From: Minwuia sp.
GTDB lineage: Bacteria; Pseudomonadota; Alphaproteobacteria; Minwuiales; Minwuiaceae
Length of the DNA stretch: 57,914 nucleotides
Direction of reading: 5' to 3'
Assembly (NCBI GenBank): GCA_029213165.1
Contig: JARGNO010000018.1
Coordinates: 1-57,914 of the forward strand
Shown: piece by piece, positions 24,985 to 31,865 of the stretch
How the letters are laid out: every line of letters starts with the position of its first letter
Position numbering within the stretch: position 1 is the first letter of the stretch
Translations under genes and position numbers: made by a program
The notes under the pieces: generated by a model
Told to the model about the DNA's origin: nothing
The model's input: only the letters and a program-made list of their open reading frames with translations
The model's database searches: none

Positions 24985-25175
24985 GCGCAATCGCGATATT
25001 CCGTACGGTCGGCATCTCCCGACCAATAAGACCGACCGACAATGGGTTCCTCCGAGCGCTCAATAGGCAAGCTCAGGGCCGAATGTCTGAGCCCCTACTG
25101 GTTCATAAGCCTTGCTGATGACTGCAAATATGCCGGAAGACTAACATTGACGTTACAATCAGGATCGGCATGAAG
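24985..25175 (+). pseudogene. IS3-family transposase remnant (OrfB C-terminal part), frameshifted
   Basis: Reading 25017-25064 gives SRPIRPTDNGFLRALN. One extra base at about 25065 shifts the frame, after which 25066-25125 gives GKLRAECLSPYWFISLADDC. Together these align with the IS3-family OrfB core pattern RPGKPTDNAFIESFNGKLRAECLN..WF.SLADA, near the catalytic Glu of the DDE domain. The expected Glu in FIES is Arg here and the downstream YNE.RPH motif is lost. This is a short inactive scrap; no terminal repeats were found. Confidence 0.72.
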
Positions 25176-25598
25176 ACACGATTAGATGGAATGCCCAATC
25201 CGCCATGCCTTACCCCAACGCCCAGTCAACCAGCCATCGGGATCAATGCCGGAAAACTCCAGGATCCAGCGACCCACGATCAGATAATGTCGATGCGCAC
25301 GCTACCGAATTTTTGACAAGGTCCGGCGTCTCAAGTCAGCACGAGAAAAAGAAAAGGCGGCGCAGCTCTCGCCACACCGCCGATCCTAAATTCTGTTCAT
25401 GCATATCAGCTACATAGCTGATCCGCCGTCACCGCAAATTGCTAGCTTGGACATAACCATAATGACCTCTTTCTCCAGCTGCGTTGAAGCTTACTCGGAA
25501 CCTAAGTTCGAAGCATATGCAACTTCGCCCCTCCAGTTCAAGACCTACCCCTGTAGCCACTACGTGACAGGCAACACGCCTTCGTTACGCTAATCTCC

Positions 25599-25615
25599 AC
25601 CGATTGACAATCGGT
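25599..25615 (-). terminator. hairpin after the islet membrane-protein gene
   Basis: ACCGATTG and CAATCGGT form a perfect 8-bp stem around a single central base, 20 bp past the stop of the minus-strand islet gene. No long T-run follows on that strand, so it is a weak intrinsic terminator or an mRNA 3' stabiliser. Confidence 0.45.
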
Positions 25616-25635
25616 TAAGAGAGCGAGGCTGCTTT

Positions 25636-26640
25636 TCATTGCAAACGCTCCGTATCAATTGAGTCTGCTGTCCGACGCTTCCACCACAGCTTGGCCCCCT
25701 GTGAAGGAAGCAGCCAACCCTGATGCTTCCAAACAAACCTTCCGTCACTCGGATTCGATTGCGTTTCACGCATTTGCGACATGCTAACAGCCGACGCAAA
25801 GACCCACCGACTCCCCTGCCCCTTGTCGAATACGGTTATTTCCAAACCATCAGATGGGGTAAGAGAGGAAACAATTTCCGTATCCTCAACTTCTTTTGCC
25901 ATAACATATTGAATTGAGATTTCAACAAATGCTGATGCAGGAATATCGATTGTTCCACAAGTATATTTTGGCATTGTATTTTTTTCATCATTCATCTGAA
26001 GACGGAATTCTCTTTCTGATTCAACCGTGCATTTTTCCTCCTCATCTACCAAGAATGAATCGACCCGCGTCACATTTTTTAACGCTGAAACAAGTGGATT
26101 CGGAAGACCCAATGACAAATCATAACTTGCTGGAATAGTTGAAAGATTTTCAATTCGAAATTGCCCTGTCGCTTTCAATTTTACATAATTTACCGGATCC
26201 CCCTTTTCATCGCTCACACAATCATCTTCAATAGTGTATATTATATGCCAGTTTCTTCGTATAAGACTTCCACGGCGAAAAATTTCTCTTACAACCTTCT
26301 TTACTCCATCATCTTGAAAATATCCAAATGTTGAGAAAAATACATCTCTTTGAACTACACTAATTTTCTTGTCCAAATCTTCAATCATTCTAGATCTTGC
26401 TGATTCTTCAAAGAAAACTGCAATAATCACTGCAATGATCATTGCAAATGCAACCTCAATAAGAAGGTGAGACACAACCTCCCAAGTCGCACTCACTGAT
26501 TCGGTTTTAAGCTCCTCGAGAGAAAAATGATTTATCTTTGATATCAAAATTCCTGACAATAATAAGATAATTCCCACGAGTATTGTCACGTAGGCCCTTG
26601 GCCTAAGCATCTCTTTCATGAATCCATTCGGACTGGCCAT
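25636..26640 (-). CDS. uncharacterised two-helix membrane protein in AT-rich islet
   Basis: A 334-residue protein I do not recognise. Two membrane helices lie at about 16-34 (YVTILVGIILLLSGILI) and 58-77 (HLLIEVAFAMIIAVIIAVFF). They are followed by a short amphipathic, probably coiled region (EESARSRMIEDLDKKISVVQ) and a soluble strand-rich C-domain of about 220 residues. ATG at 26640 was chosen because GGAGG lies eight bases upstream. Codon use is strongly A/T-biased compared with every neighbour, which indicates transfer from another source. It sits between two dead transposase scraps. A sensor or effector role is possible, but no function can be given. Confidence 0.82.
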   Translation of the reverse strand: MASPNGFMKEMLRPRAYVTILVGIILLLSGILISKINHFSLEELKTESVSATWEVVSHLLIEVAFAMIIAVIIAVFFEESARSRMIEDLDKKISVVQRDVFFSTFGYFQDDGVKKVVREIFRRGSLIRRNWHIIYTIEDDCVSDEKGDPVNYVKLKATGQFRIENLSTIPASYDLSLGLPNPLVSALKNVTRVDSFLVDEEEKCTVESEREFRLQMNDEKNTMPKYTCGTIDIPASAFVEISIQYVMAKEVEDTEIVSSLTPSDGLEITVFDKGQGSRWVFASAVSMSQMRETQSNPSDGRFVWKHQGWLLPSQGAKLWWKRRTADSIDTERLQ

Positions 26641-27191
26641 CTTTTTCGCCTCCAACGCTTGCGATATTGATCCGTCGGTAGATAAATTCACCTCGATTGA
26701 ACGCAACCTATCCAAGAATATACACAGTGACGCTAGTATTTGCACTCATTTGAACCAGAACCTGATTGCGAAGATGCCGATCATTGAGGAGAAGTTGCAC
26801 GCGAGCGTTTCGGAGCACGTCGCCATCCTTTGCACGTGTCTCATATTGCAAATGAAGCATTCGATGATGTGCTTGAACTAGGGTTAAGACCCCAATCAGC
26901 CTGTTCAATTTGTTGAGATGGCCTGATTCTCTGAGTGCCTGGTTTGCATTTGAGAATTTGTAGGGCTCGATTGTTCTGGGTTGATGGCACGCGACCGGTG
27001 GCGATAGAGCCACGTTCTCAGAAGAGCCAGTCCGCCGCGGGCCGGGCAGAAGATTGGAGTGTGATCTCGGGTGTCATCCATCGGCTCAAGAGCGGATTTC
27101 GATGGTCCGATTCCCCCGTCATACACAGATCATCAACAACGACCTAAAATCGCTGCAATCACTGATCCCGACGTTGATTGAGCCCCCCCCG
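26641..27191. other. intergenic part of islet, right side
   Basis: This holds the start region of the islet gene, then about 300 bp with no supported gene, then the IS5-family scrap. A minus-strand frame at 26708-27013 has some coiled-coil-like character but no ribosome-binding site and overlaps the scrap. The fliP stop at 27192 marks the right edge. Confidence 0.5.
26960..27160 (+). pseudogene. IS5-family transposase remnant (N-terminal part)
   Basis: The plus strand reads RLFWVDGTRPVAIEP, then EDWSVISGVIHRLKSGFRWS, then DSPVIHRSSTTT, stop, NR. This aligns residue by residue with the IS5-family N-terminus pattern FW..D.QWARIEP...DDRRVISGIIHVLKSGCRWRDCP..YGP.TTVYNR. A Tyr codon has become TAA in the YNR position, and several conserved residues are changed. 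The catalytic DDE part is absent. It is an old inactive fragment next to the flagellar genes. Confidence 0.78.
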
Positions 27192-27935
27192 CTAACCCCC
27201 TCCGCCGCCGACGAAGCTTCTGACCAGGCTCTCCGCCACAAGATTCCAGCCGTCGACGATGACGAAGAAGATCAGCTTGAACGGCAGCGAGATGATGATC
27301 GGGGGCAGCATCATCATACCCATCGACATCAGCACGCTGGCCACCACCATGTCGATGACCAGGAACGGGATGAACAGCAGGAACCCGATCTCGAAGGCGC
27401 GTTTCAGCTCGGAGATCATGAAGGCGGGCACCAGCGCCTGGATCGGCGTGTTCTCCGGCGTCAGGTCGGTCGTGTCGATGCGGCCAATGTCGATGAACAG
27501 CGCCAGGTCCTTTTCGCGCACATGTGCCAGCATGAACTGGCGGACCGGCGCGATGGCGCGGGTCAGTCCCTCGCGCTCATCCACTTCCTCGTTCAACAAG
27601 GGCTGGATACCATCATTCCATGCGGCCTCGAACGTCGGCGCCATGATGAAGGCGGTCAGGAACAGGGCGAGGCTGATGATCACCACATTCGGCGGCGTTG
27701 TCTGCACACCCATGGCGGAACGCAGCAGCGACAGCACGATGACGATGCGGGTGAAGGATGTGACGACGACCAGGATCGCGGGCGCCAGGCTGAGCACGGT
27801 CAGCATCAGGACAAGCTGCAGCACCCGCCCCGTGAAGCTGCCGCCCTCCCCCAGGTCGATGGAAACGTCCTGCGCGATCGTCGGGGTCGCCATGACCAGC
27901 AACGAAACGACGATCAGAAGGAACAGTTGTCTCAC
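27192..27935 (-). CDS. fliP: flagellar export protein FliP
   Basis: A 247-residue integral membrane protein of the flagellar type III export gate. A signal-like N-terminus (RQLFLLIVVSLLVMATPTIA) is followed by LMLTVLSLAPAILVVVTSFTRIVIVLSLLR and PPNVVIISLALFLTAFIM. The C-terminal part has IPFLVIDMVVASVLMSMGMMMLPP, all FliP hallmarks. It starts with GTG overlapping the fliO stop by 4 bp. FliP forms the core of the export pore with FliQ and FliR, encoded divergently nearby. Its 3' end abuts the islet. Confidence 0.97.
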   Translation of the reverse strand: MRQLFLLIVVSLLVMATPTIAQDVSIDLGEGGSFTGRVLQLVLMLTVLSLAPAILVVVTSFTRIVIVLSLLRSAMGVQTTPPNVVIISLALFLTAFIMAPTFEAAWNDGIQPLLNEEVDEREGLTRAIAPVRQFMLAHVREKDLALFIDIGRIDTTDLTPENTPIQALVPAFMISELKRAFEIGFLLFIPFLVIDMVVASVLMSMGMMMLPPIIISLPFKLIFFVIVDGWNLVAESLVRSFVGGGGG

Positions 27936-28213
27936 GCCTGTTCCCCCATGGCATCTGGTGGCGTGATGCCGGTCTCGATGACTGATTCTCCGGTCGGGCC
28001 GACGACCAGCAGGTGTTCACGGTCGTCGCGGCGCACCAGGACGAGCTTGCGGCGGGTATCCAGGCTCTGCACGGCGACAATGCCGATGCGGCCGTTGCCG
28101 CCCGTGACCTTAGGCGCAAGTCCGTATCGCCGGGCCAGCCAGGCCGCCCCGGCGATCATGCCGATGATCAGCACCAGCGCGCCGAGAAATCTCATGTAAT
28201 CCAGAATGTCCAA
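27932..28213 (-). CDS. fliO: flagellar biosynthesis protein FliO
   Basis: A 93-residue small membrane protein. One helix (DYMRFLGALVLIIGMIAGAAWL) is followed by a soluble part with GIVAVQSLDTRRKLVLVRRD and REHLLVVGPTGESVIET, the FliO/YscC-like pattern. FliO assists assembly of the FliP ring. The start TTG at 28213 gives MDILDYMRFLGAL, matching the family N-terminus; ATG at 28195 is the alternative. It overlaps fliP, with which it forms an operon. Confidence 0.85.
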   Translation of the reverse strand: MDILDYMRFLGALVLIIGMIAGAAWLARRYGLAPKVTGGNGRIGIVAVQSLDTRRKLVLVRRDDREHLLVVGPTGESVIETGITPPDAMGEQA

Positions 28214-28325
28214 ACCTGCGGGGCCTTCTGCCTTTGTCGTCCGGCGGTGCAAGTGGCAACACCGGATCGAACGGGATGGGGACGGGAGTTTCTCTCCCGC
28301 AGGTGTGATTTTTGAAGGTCTTTGG

Positions 28326-28341
28326 TTAACGATCCGATAAC
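28326..28341. promoter_or_regulatory. candidate CtrA-binding box upstream of flgB
   Basis: TTAA-N7-ATAAC lies in the divergent region between fliO and flgB, 128 bp before the flgB start. The alphaproteobacterial CtrA consensus is TTAA-N7-TTAA, so there is one mismatch. Control by CtrA fits the CckA gene at the end of the same operon and known CtrA control of early flagellar genes in relatives. It remains a pattern match only. Confidence 0.4.
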
Positions 28342-28468
28342 GCCACGATCTCATCGTGCGGCGTCTGAGGGTGTCCGGCCCGATCGTTACCTTTCATTAA
28401 TCTTCTCCGTTCATTGTTGGACGGATCAAAGGACCTGCTGCCCCCGAACCGTTCGTGGAACCCGCCCG

Positions 28469-28876
28469 ATGCTGATGAAGGACATACCGGTATTCGCCGC
28501 CCTGACGCGCCAGATGGACTGGCTCGGCGCGCGGCAGAAGGTACTGGCCCAGAACATCGCCAATGCGGATACGCCGGGCTACAGCGCCAAGGACCTGAAG
28601 CCCCTGACATTCCAGGAACTGGTGCACAAGCCGCAGGCGACCATGCGGACGACCAAGACGGATGCCGGCCATATCGCCCCGTCGGGCGAGGCAGATGACA
28701 ATTATGCCCGCGCGAAGGGCGAGAACTATGAATCGACACCATCGGCGAACTCGGTGGTGCTGGAGGAAGAAATCCTGAAAGTCAGCGACACGCGCATGTC
28801 TTACGACCTGGCCGTATCGCTGTACCGCAAGCACATGCAGATGATGAAGACCGCCATTGGCGGTCGCGGCGGCTGA
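28469..28876 (+). CDS. flgB: flagellar basal-body proximal rod protein FlgB
   Basis: A 135-residue rod protein. The family signature ARQKVLAQNIANADTPGYSA lies near the N-terminus, and the C-terminal helix contains MSYDLAVSLYRKHMQMMKTA. It is exported through the flagellar export gate and forms the proximal rod with FlgC, FlgF and FliE. Start ATG at 28469 (another ATG lies at 28475); GGAA lies eight bases upstream. It is the first gene of a six-gene flagellar operon. Confidence 0.95.
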   Translation: MLMKDIPVFAALTRQMDWLGARQKVLAQNIANADTPGYSAKDLKPLTFQELVHKPQATMRTTKTDAGHIAPSGEADDNYARAKGENYESTPSANSVVLEEEILKVSDTRMSYDLAVSLYRKHMQMMKTAIGGRGG

Positions 28877-28906
28877 TTGCCCAGCGGCTGAAACCGGGAG
28901 AGTCTC

Positions 28907-29311
28907 ATGGACCTCGAAAAGACAATGATCACCTCCGCCTCCGGCATGCGCTCCCAGAGCGCGCGGATGCGGATCATTGCTGAGAACATTGCCAATGCGC
29001 ACTCGACGTCCATGACACCGGGCGCTGATCCCTACCGGCGCAAGATCATGACGTTCCAGCAGACCATGCACGCGTCCGGCGCACCGACGGTGGAGATCGA
29101 CAAGATCAGCACCGACCAGAAGCCGTTCGAGAAGAACTACGATCCGGGCAACCCCGGCGCGGACGGCAGCGGTTACGTCAAGCTGCCCAACGTCAATCCG
29201 CTGATCGAGATGGTGGACATGAAGGAGGCCCAACGTTCCTACGAGGCCAATGTCACCGTCATCGAGAACGCCAAGGCCATGATGTCGCGCACGGTCGACC
29301 TGCTGCGCTGA
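28907..29311 (+). CDS. flgC: flagellar basal-body rod protein FlgC
   Basis: A 134-residue rod protein. MRSQSARMRIIAENIANAHS near the N-terminus is the rod-protein signature, and YVKLPNVNPLIEMVDMKEAQ followed by RSYEANVTVIENAKAM is the conserved C-terminal pattern. GGGAGAG lies before the ATG. It follows flgB by 30 bp and precedes fliE. Confidence 0.97.
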   Translation: MDLEKTMITSASGMRSQSARMRIIAENIANAHSTSMTPGADPYRRKIMTFQQTMHASGAPTVEIDKISTDQKPFEKNYDPGNPGADGSGYVKLPNVNPLIEMVDMKEAQRSYEANVTVIENAKAMMSRTVDLLR

Positions 29312-29364
29312 CGCTGAGCTTCCCCTAAGCCCACCTTTCGCACCCCCTTCAAGGAGCTTCCAGT

Positions 29365-29691
29365 ATGGATGTCACGCTGCAGAATGCGGCCATGGCCTAT
29401 GGCAAGGCCCTGGGCCGAGGCGGAGATGCGGACCCGAGCGGTTCGGACACCGGTATGGTCAGCGGCGCCCAGGGCGGCAGCTTTGCCGACATGGTGCGCG
29501 AAGCGGCAGAAGGCGCCGTCGGATCGCTGGAGAAGTCCGAACAGGTTGCCCTGTCGTCGAACGTCGACAAGGCCGGTCTGACTGACGTCGTTGTCGCGGT
29601 GAACAATGCGGAGATCGCATTGCAGACCGTGGTGGCCGTCCGCGACCGGGTCGTCGACGCCTACCAGCAGATCATCCGCATGCCGATCTGA
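29365..29691 (+). CDS. fliE: flagellar hook-basal body complex protein FliE
   Basis: A 108-residue protein. The C-half DVVVAVNNAEIALQTVVAVR and VVDAYQQIIRMPI is the FliE signature. FliE joins the MS ring to the rod. AAGGAG precedes the ATG. It lies in the conserved flgB-flgC-fliE order. Confidence 0.96.
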   Translation: MDVTLQNAAMAYGKALGRGGDADPSGSDTGMVSGAQGGSFADMVREAAEGAVGSLEKSEQVALSSNVDKAGLTDVVVAVNNAEIALQTVVAVRDRVVDAYQQIIRMPI

Positions 29692-29703
29692 CGGGGGCCT
29701 GAA

Positions 29704-29982
29704 ATGAGCCCCGTCGAAGTCGTCGACATCGGACGCAGCGCCATCTGGGTGCTGCTGAAGACCGCTGCTCCCGTCATGCTGATCGCACTCAGCGTCGGAC
29801 TGGTCGTATCGCTGTTCCAGGCCCTGACCCAGATGCAGGAAATGACCCTTGCCTTCGTTCCGAAGATCCTGGCGATCTTCATCGCTCTGGTGGCACTGGC
29901 CCCCTACATGATCGGGGAACTGACCGGTTTCATGGACCAGATCGCGCAACGTATCGCCGCGTCCGGTCAGATTGCCGGATAG
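29704..29982 (+). CDS. fliQ: flagellar export protein FliQ
   Basis: A 92-residue protein with two membrane helices (AIWVLLKTAAPVMLIALSVG and FVPKILAIFIALVALAPYMI). The connecting FQALTQMQEMTLAFVPK segment is a FliQ hallmark. It is part of the export gate with FliP and FliR. It starts 12 bp after fliE. Confidence 0.96.
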   Translation: MSPVEVVDIGRSAIWVLLKTAAPVMLIALSVGLVVSLFQALTQMQEMTLAFVPKILAIFIALVALAPYMIGELTGFMDQIAQRIAASGQIAG

Positions 29983-29987
29983 CGACC

Positions 29988-30749
29988 GTGCTGGAGGAGG
30001 TTCTGCCAGCCACGATCTTCTCCACCATGCTCATCTTCGCCCGGGTCGGTGCGATGATCATGGTGCTGCCGGGATTCGGTGAACCCTATGTGTCGCCGCG
30101 CGTCCGGCTGGGCATCGCGCTTGCCCTTTCCATCGTGCTGCAGCCGGTTCTGGTGGCGACCCTGCCACCGATCCCGGAACAGCCGGTCAGCCTGCTGCCG
30201 CTGGTGGCCGGAGAAGCCCTGATCGGCATCTTCATTGGCGGGGCGGCAAGGCTGCTGGTCACGGCGCTGCACGTCGCCGGCATCGTCATTTCCTTTCAGG
30301 CCAGCCTCGGCTTCGCGCAATTCTTCGATCCGGCGCAGGGTGCCCAGGGCGCGTTGCTGGGCAGTTTCCTCAGCATCATGGGCCTGGTGATGATCTTCAT
30401 GGCCGACCTGCATCACATGATGATGTACGCGATCAGCGATTCCTACGTGCTGTTCCCGGCGGCGACCGTGCCCCCGATGGAGGATTTCGCCAAGACCGCC
30501 GCAGGCTGGGTCGCCAACAGCTTCCTGATCGGGGTGCAGATCTCCGCCCCCTTCATTGCCTATGCCCTGGTGCTCTATATCGGCATGGGACTGGTCAACC
30601 GCCTGATGCCGCAGATGCAGGTCTTCTTCATCGTCATGCCGCTGCAGATCATGCTCGCCTTCGTCATCATGATGATGGTCATGGGTGCCAGCATGATGTG
30701 GTTCCTGGCCCACTTCGAGAACGGCCTTGCCATGTTCCTGGTGCAATAG
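29988..30749 (+). CDS. fliR: flagellar export protein FliR
   Basis: A 253-residue export-gate membrane protein with about six helices. FARVGAMIMVLPGFGEPYVS near the N-terminus, GEALIGIFIGGAARLLVTAL, and NRLMPQMQVFFIVMPLQIML are family hallmarks. The start is GTG, 5 bp after the fliQ stop. Confidence 0.96.
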   Translation: MLEEVLPATIFSTMLIFARVGAMIMVLPGFGEPYVSPRVRLGIALALSIVLQPVLVATLPPIPEQPVSLLPLVAGEALIGIFIGGAARLLVTALHVAGIVISFQASLGFAQFFDPAQGAQGALLGSFLSIMGLVMIFMADLHHMMMYAISDSYVLFPAATVPPMEDFAKTAAGWVANSFLIGVQISAPFIAYALVLYIGMGLVNRLMPQMQVFFIVMPLQIMLAFVIMMMVMGASMMWFLAHFENGLAMFLVQ

Positions 30750-30758
30750 GGGAAGCGC

Positions 30759-31865
30759 ATGGCCGGTGATGGGCAGGACAAGTCGGAAAAAACCGAAGAA
30801 CCGACAGACCAGAAACTTCAGGAGGCCCTGAAGAAGGGTCAGGTTGCGAAGAGTCAGGAAGTCGGACACTGGTTCATGCTGGTTGGCACCGCCGCACTGC
30901 TGATGTTCATGATCGGCAATGCCGGGGCGATCCTGTTCGGCAGCCTGCGCGCCTTCGTTGCGTCGCCTGACCGGATCATCGTTGATGCCGGTGCGATGCA
31001 GGGCCTGTTCAACGACGTGGTGGGCAGCGTCGCCTACGCGGTACTGCCGATCATGGGCGTTCTCGCGGTGCTGGCGGTGATCAGCACAGCCGTGCAGCAT
31101 CCGATCCAGTTGACACCGGAGAAGATCAAGCCACAGCTGTCGAAGATCTCCCCCATCGCGGGCCTGAAACGGCTCTTTTCCATCAATTCACTGCTGGAGT
31201 TCGGCAAGGGAATACTGAAGCTGACACTCGTCGCCTTTGTCGCCTTCTCCCTGGTCTGGCCCGACTTCGACATCCTGCCACAGCTGATATCCGTTCCACC
31301 CCTGGGCATTCTGGAGTTCGTGCGTGGTGAGGCGCTGACCATGGTTGGCGGTGTGCTGGCGGTCATGACCGTGATCGCGGCAGGCGACTTCGCCTATCAG
31401 AAATGGAAGACCCGCCAGGACCTGCGCATGTCGCGGCGCGACATCAAGGATGAACAGAAACAATCCGACGGCGACCCGATGGTGAAGCAGAAGATCCGTG
31501 CGATCCGCATGGAACGCTCCCGCAGGCGCATGATGGCGGCGGTGCCGGAAGCCAGTGTCGTGATCGCCAACCCGACCCATTTTGCCGTGGCGTTGAAATA
31601 CGACATGTCGGCCATGTCCGCGCCGGTATGCGTGGCGAAGGGCGTTGATCAGGTCGCTCTGAACATCAGGCAGGTCGCCGAAGACAATGCCGTTCCGGTC
31701 ATCGAGAACCGTCCCCTGGCGCGCGCACTGCACGCTGTCGTGGAACTGGATGAGGAAATACCGCCGGAGCACTACAAGGCCGTCGCGGAAGTGATAAGCT
31801 ACGTCATGAACCTGAGCCAGAGTTACAGCGGCGGGCGGGCGCCCGCGCGGAGCACGCAGCATTGA
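30759..31865 (+). CDS. flhB: flagellar export switch protein FlhB
   Basis: A 368-residue protein with an N-terminal DKSEKTEEPTDQKLQEALKK motif, four membrane helices and a cytoplasmic C-domain. The autocleavage motif NPTH is at residues 271-274 (VVIANPTHFAVAL). Cleavage between N and P switches export from rod/hook to filament substrates. Its last codons overlap the cckA TTG start by 4 bp, so flagellar and cell-cycle genes are translationally coupled here. Confidence 0.97.
   Translation: MAGDGQDKSEKTEEPTDQKLQEALKKGQVAKSQEVGHWFMLVGTAALLMFMIGNAGAILFGSLRAFVASPDRIIVDAGAMQGLFNDVVGSVAYAVLPIMGVLAVLAVISTAVQHPIQLTPEKIKPQLSKISPIAGLKRLFSINSLLEFGKGILKLTLVAFVAFSLVWPDFDILPQLISVPPLGILEFVRGEALTMVGGVLAVMTVIAAGDFAYQKWKTRQDLRMSRRDIKDEQKQSDGDPMVKQKIRAIRMERSRRRMMAAVPEASVVIANPTHFAVALKYDMSAMSAPVCVAKGVDQVALNIRQVAEDNAVPVIENRPLARALHAVVELDEEIPPEHYKAVAEVISYVMNLSQSYSGGRAPARSTQH

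Larger units (their letters stand above)
24958..25635. other. intergenic part of islet, left side
   Basis: Apart from the IS3 scrap, no gene is supported in these 678 bases. The composition is AT-richer than the flanks. Near-palindrome ATCAGCTA-CA-TAGCTGAT lies at 25405-25422. Short open frames at about 25.2-25.6 kb have no ribosome-binding site or recognisable motif. Confidence 0.5.

Noticed and set aside
25480-25560. tRNA-like TTCGAA segment in the islet
   Set aside because: No acceptor or anticodon stem can be folded around it.
26708-27013. 101-codon minus-strand frame upstream of the islet gene, as a lost N-terminal domain
   Set aside because: The islet gene has its own strong ribosome-binding site at 26640, and this frame overlaps the IS5-family scrap on the other strand.
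27054-28199. 381-codon plus-strand frame opposite fliP and fliO
   Set aside because: Asp/His/Gln-rich shadow; fliOP are clear on the other strand.
28214-28468. Sigma-54 promoter in the fliO/flgB divergent region
   Set aside because: GC-rich half matches exist, but no GG/GC pair has the required 10-bp spacing.
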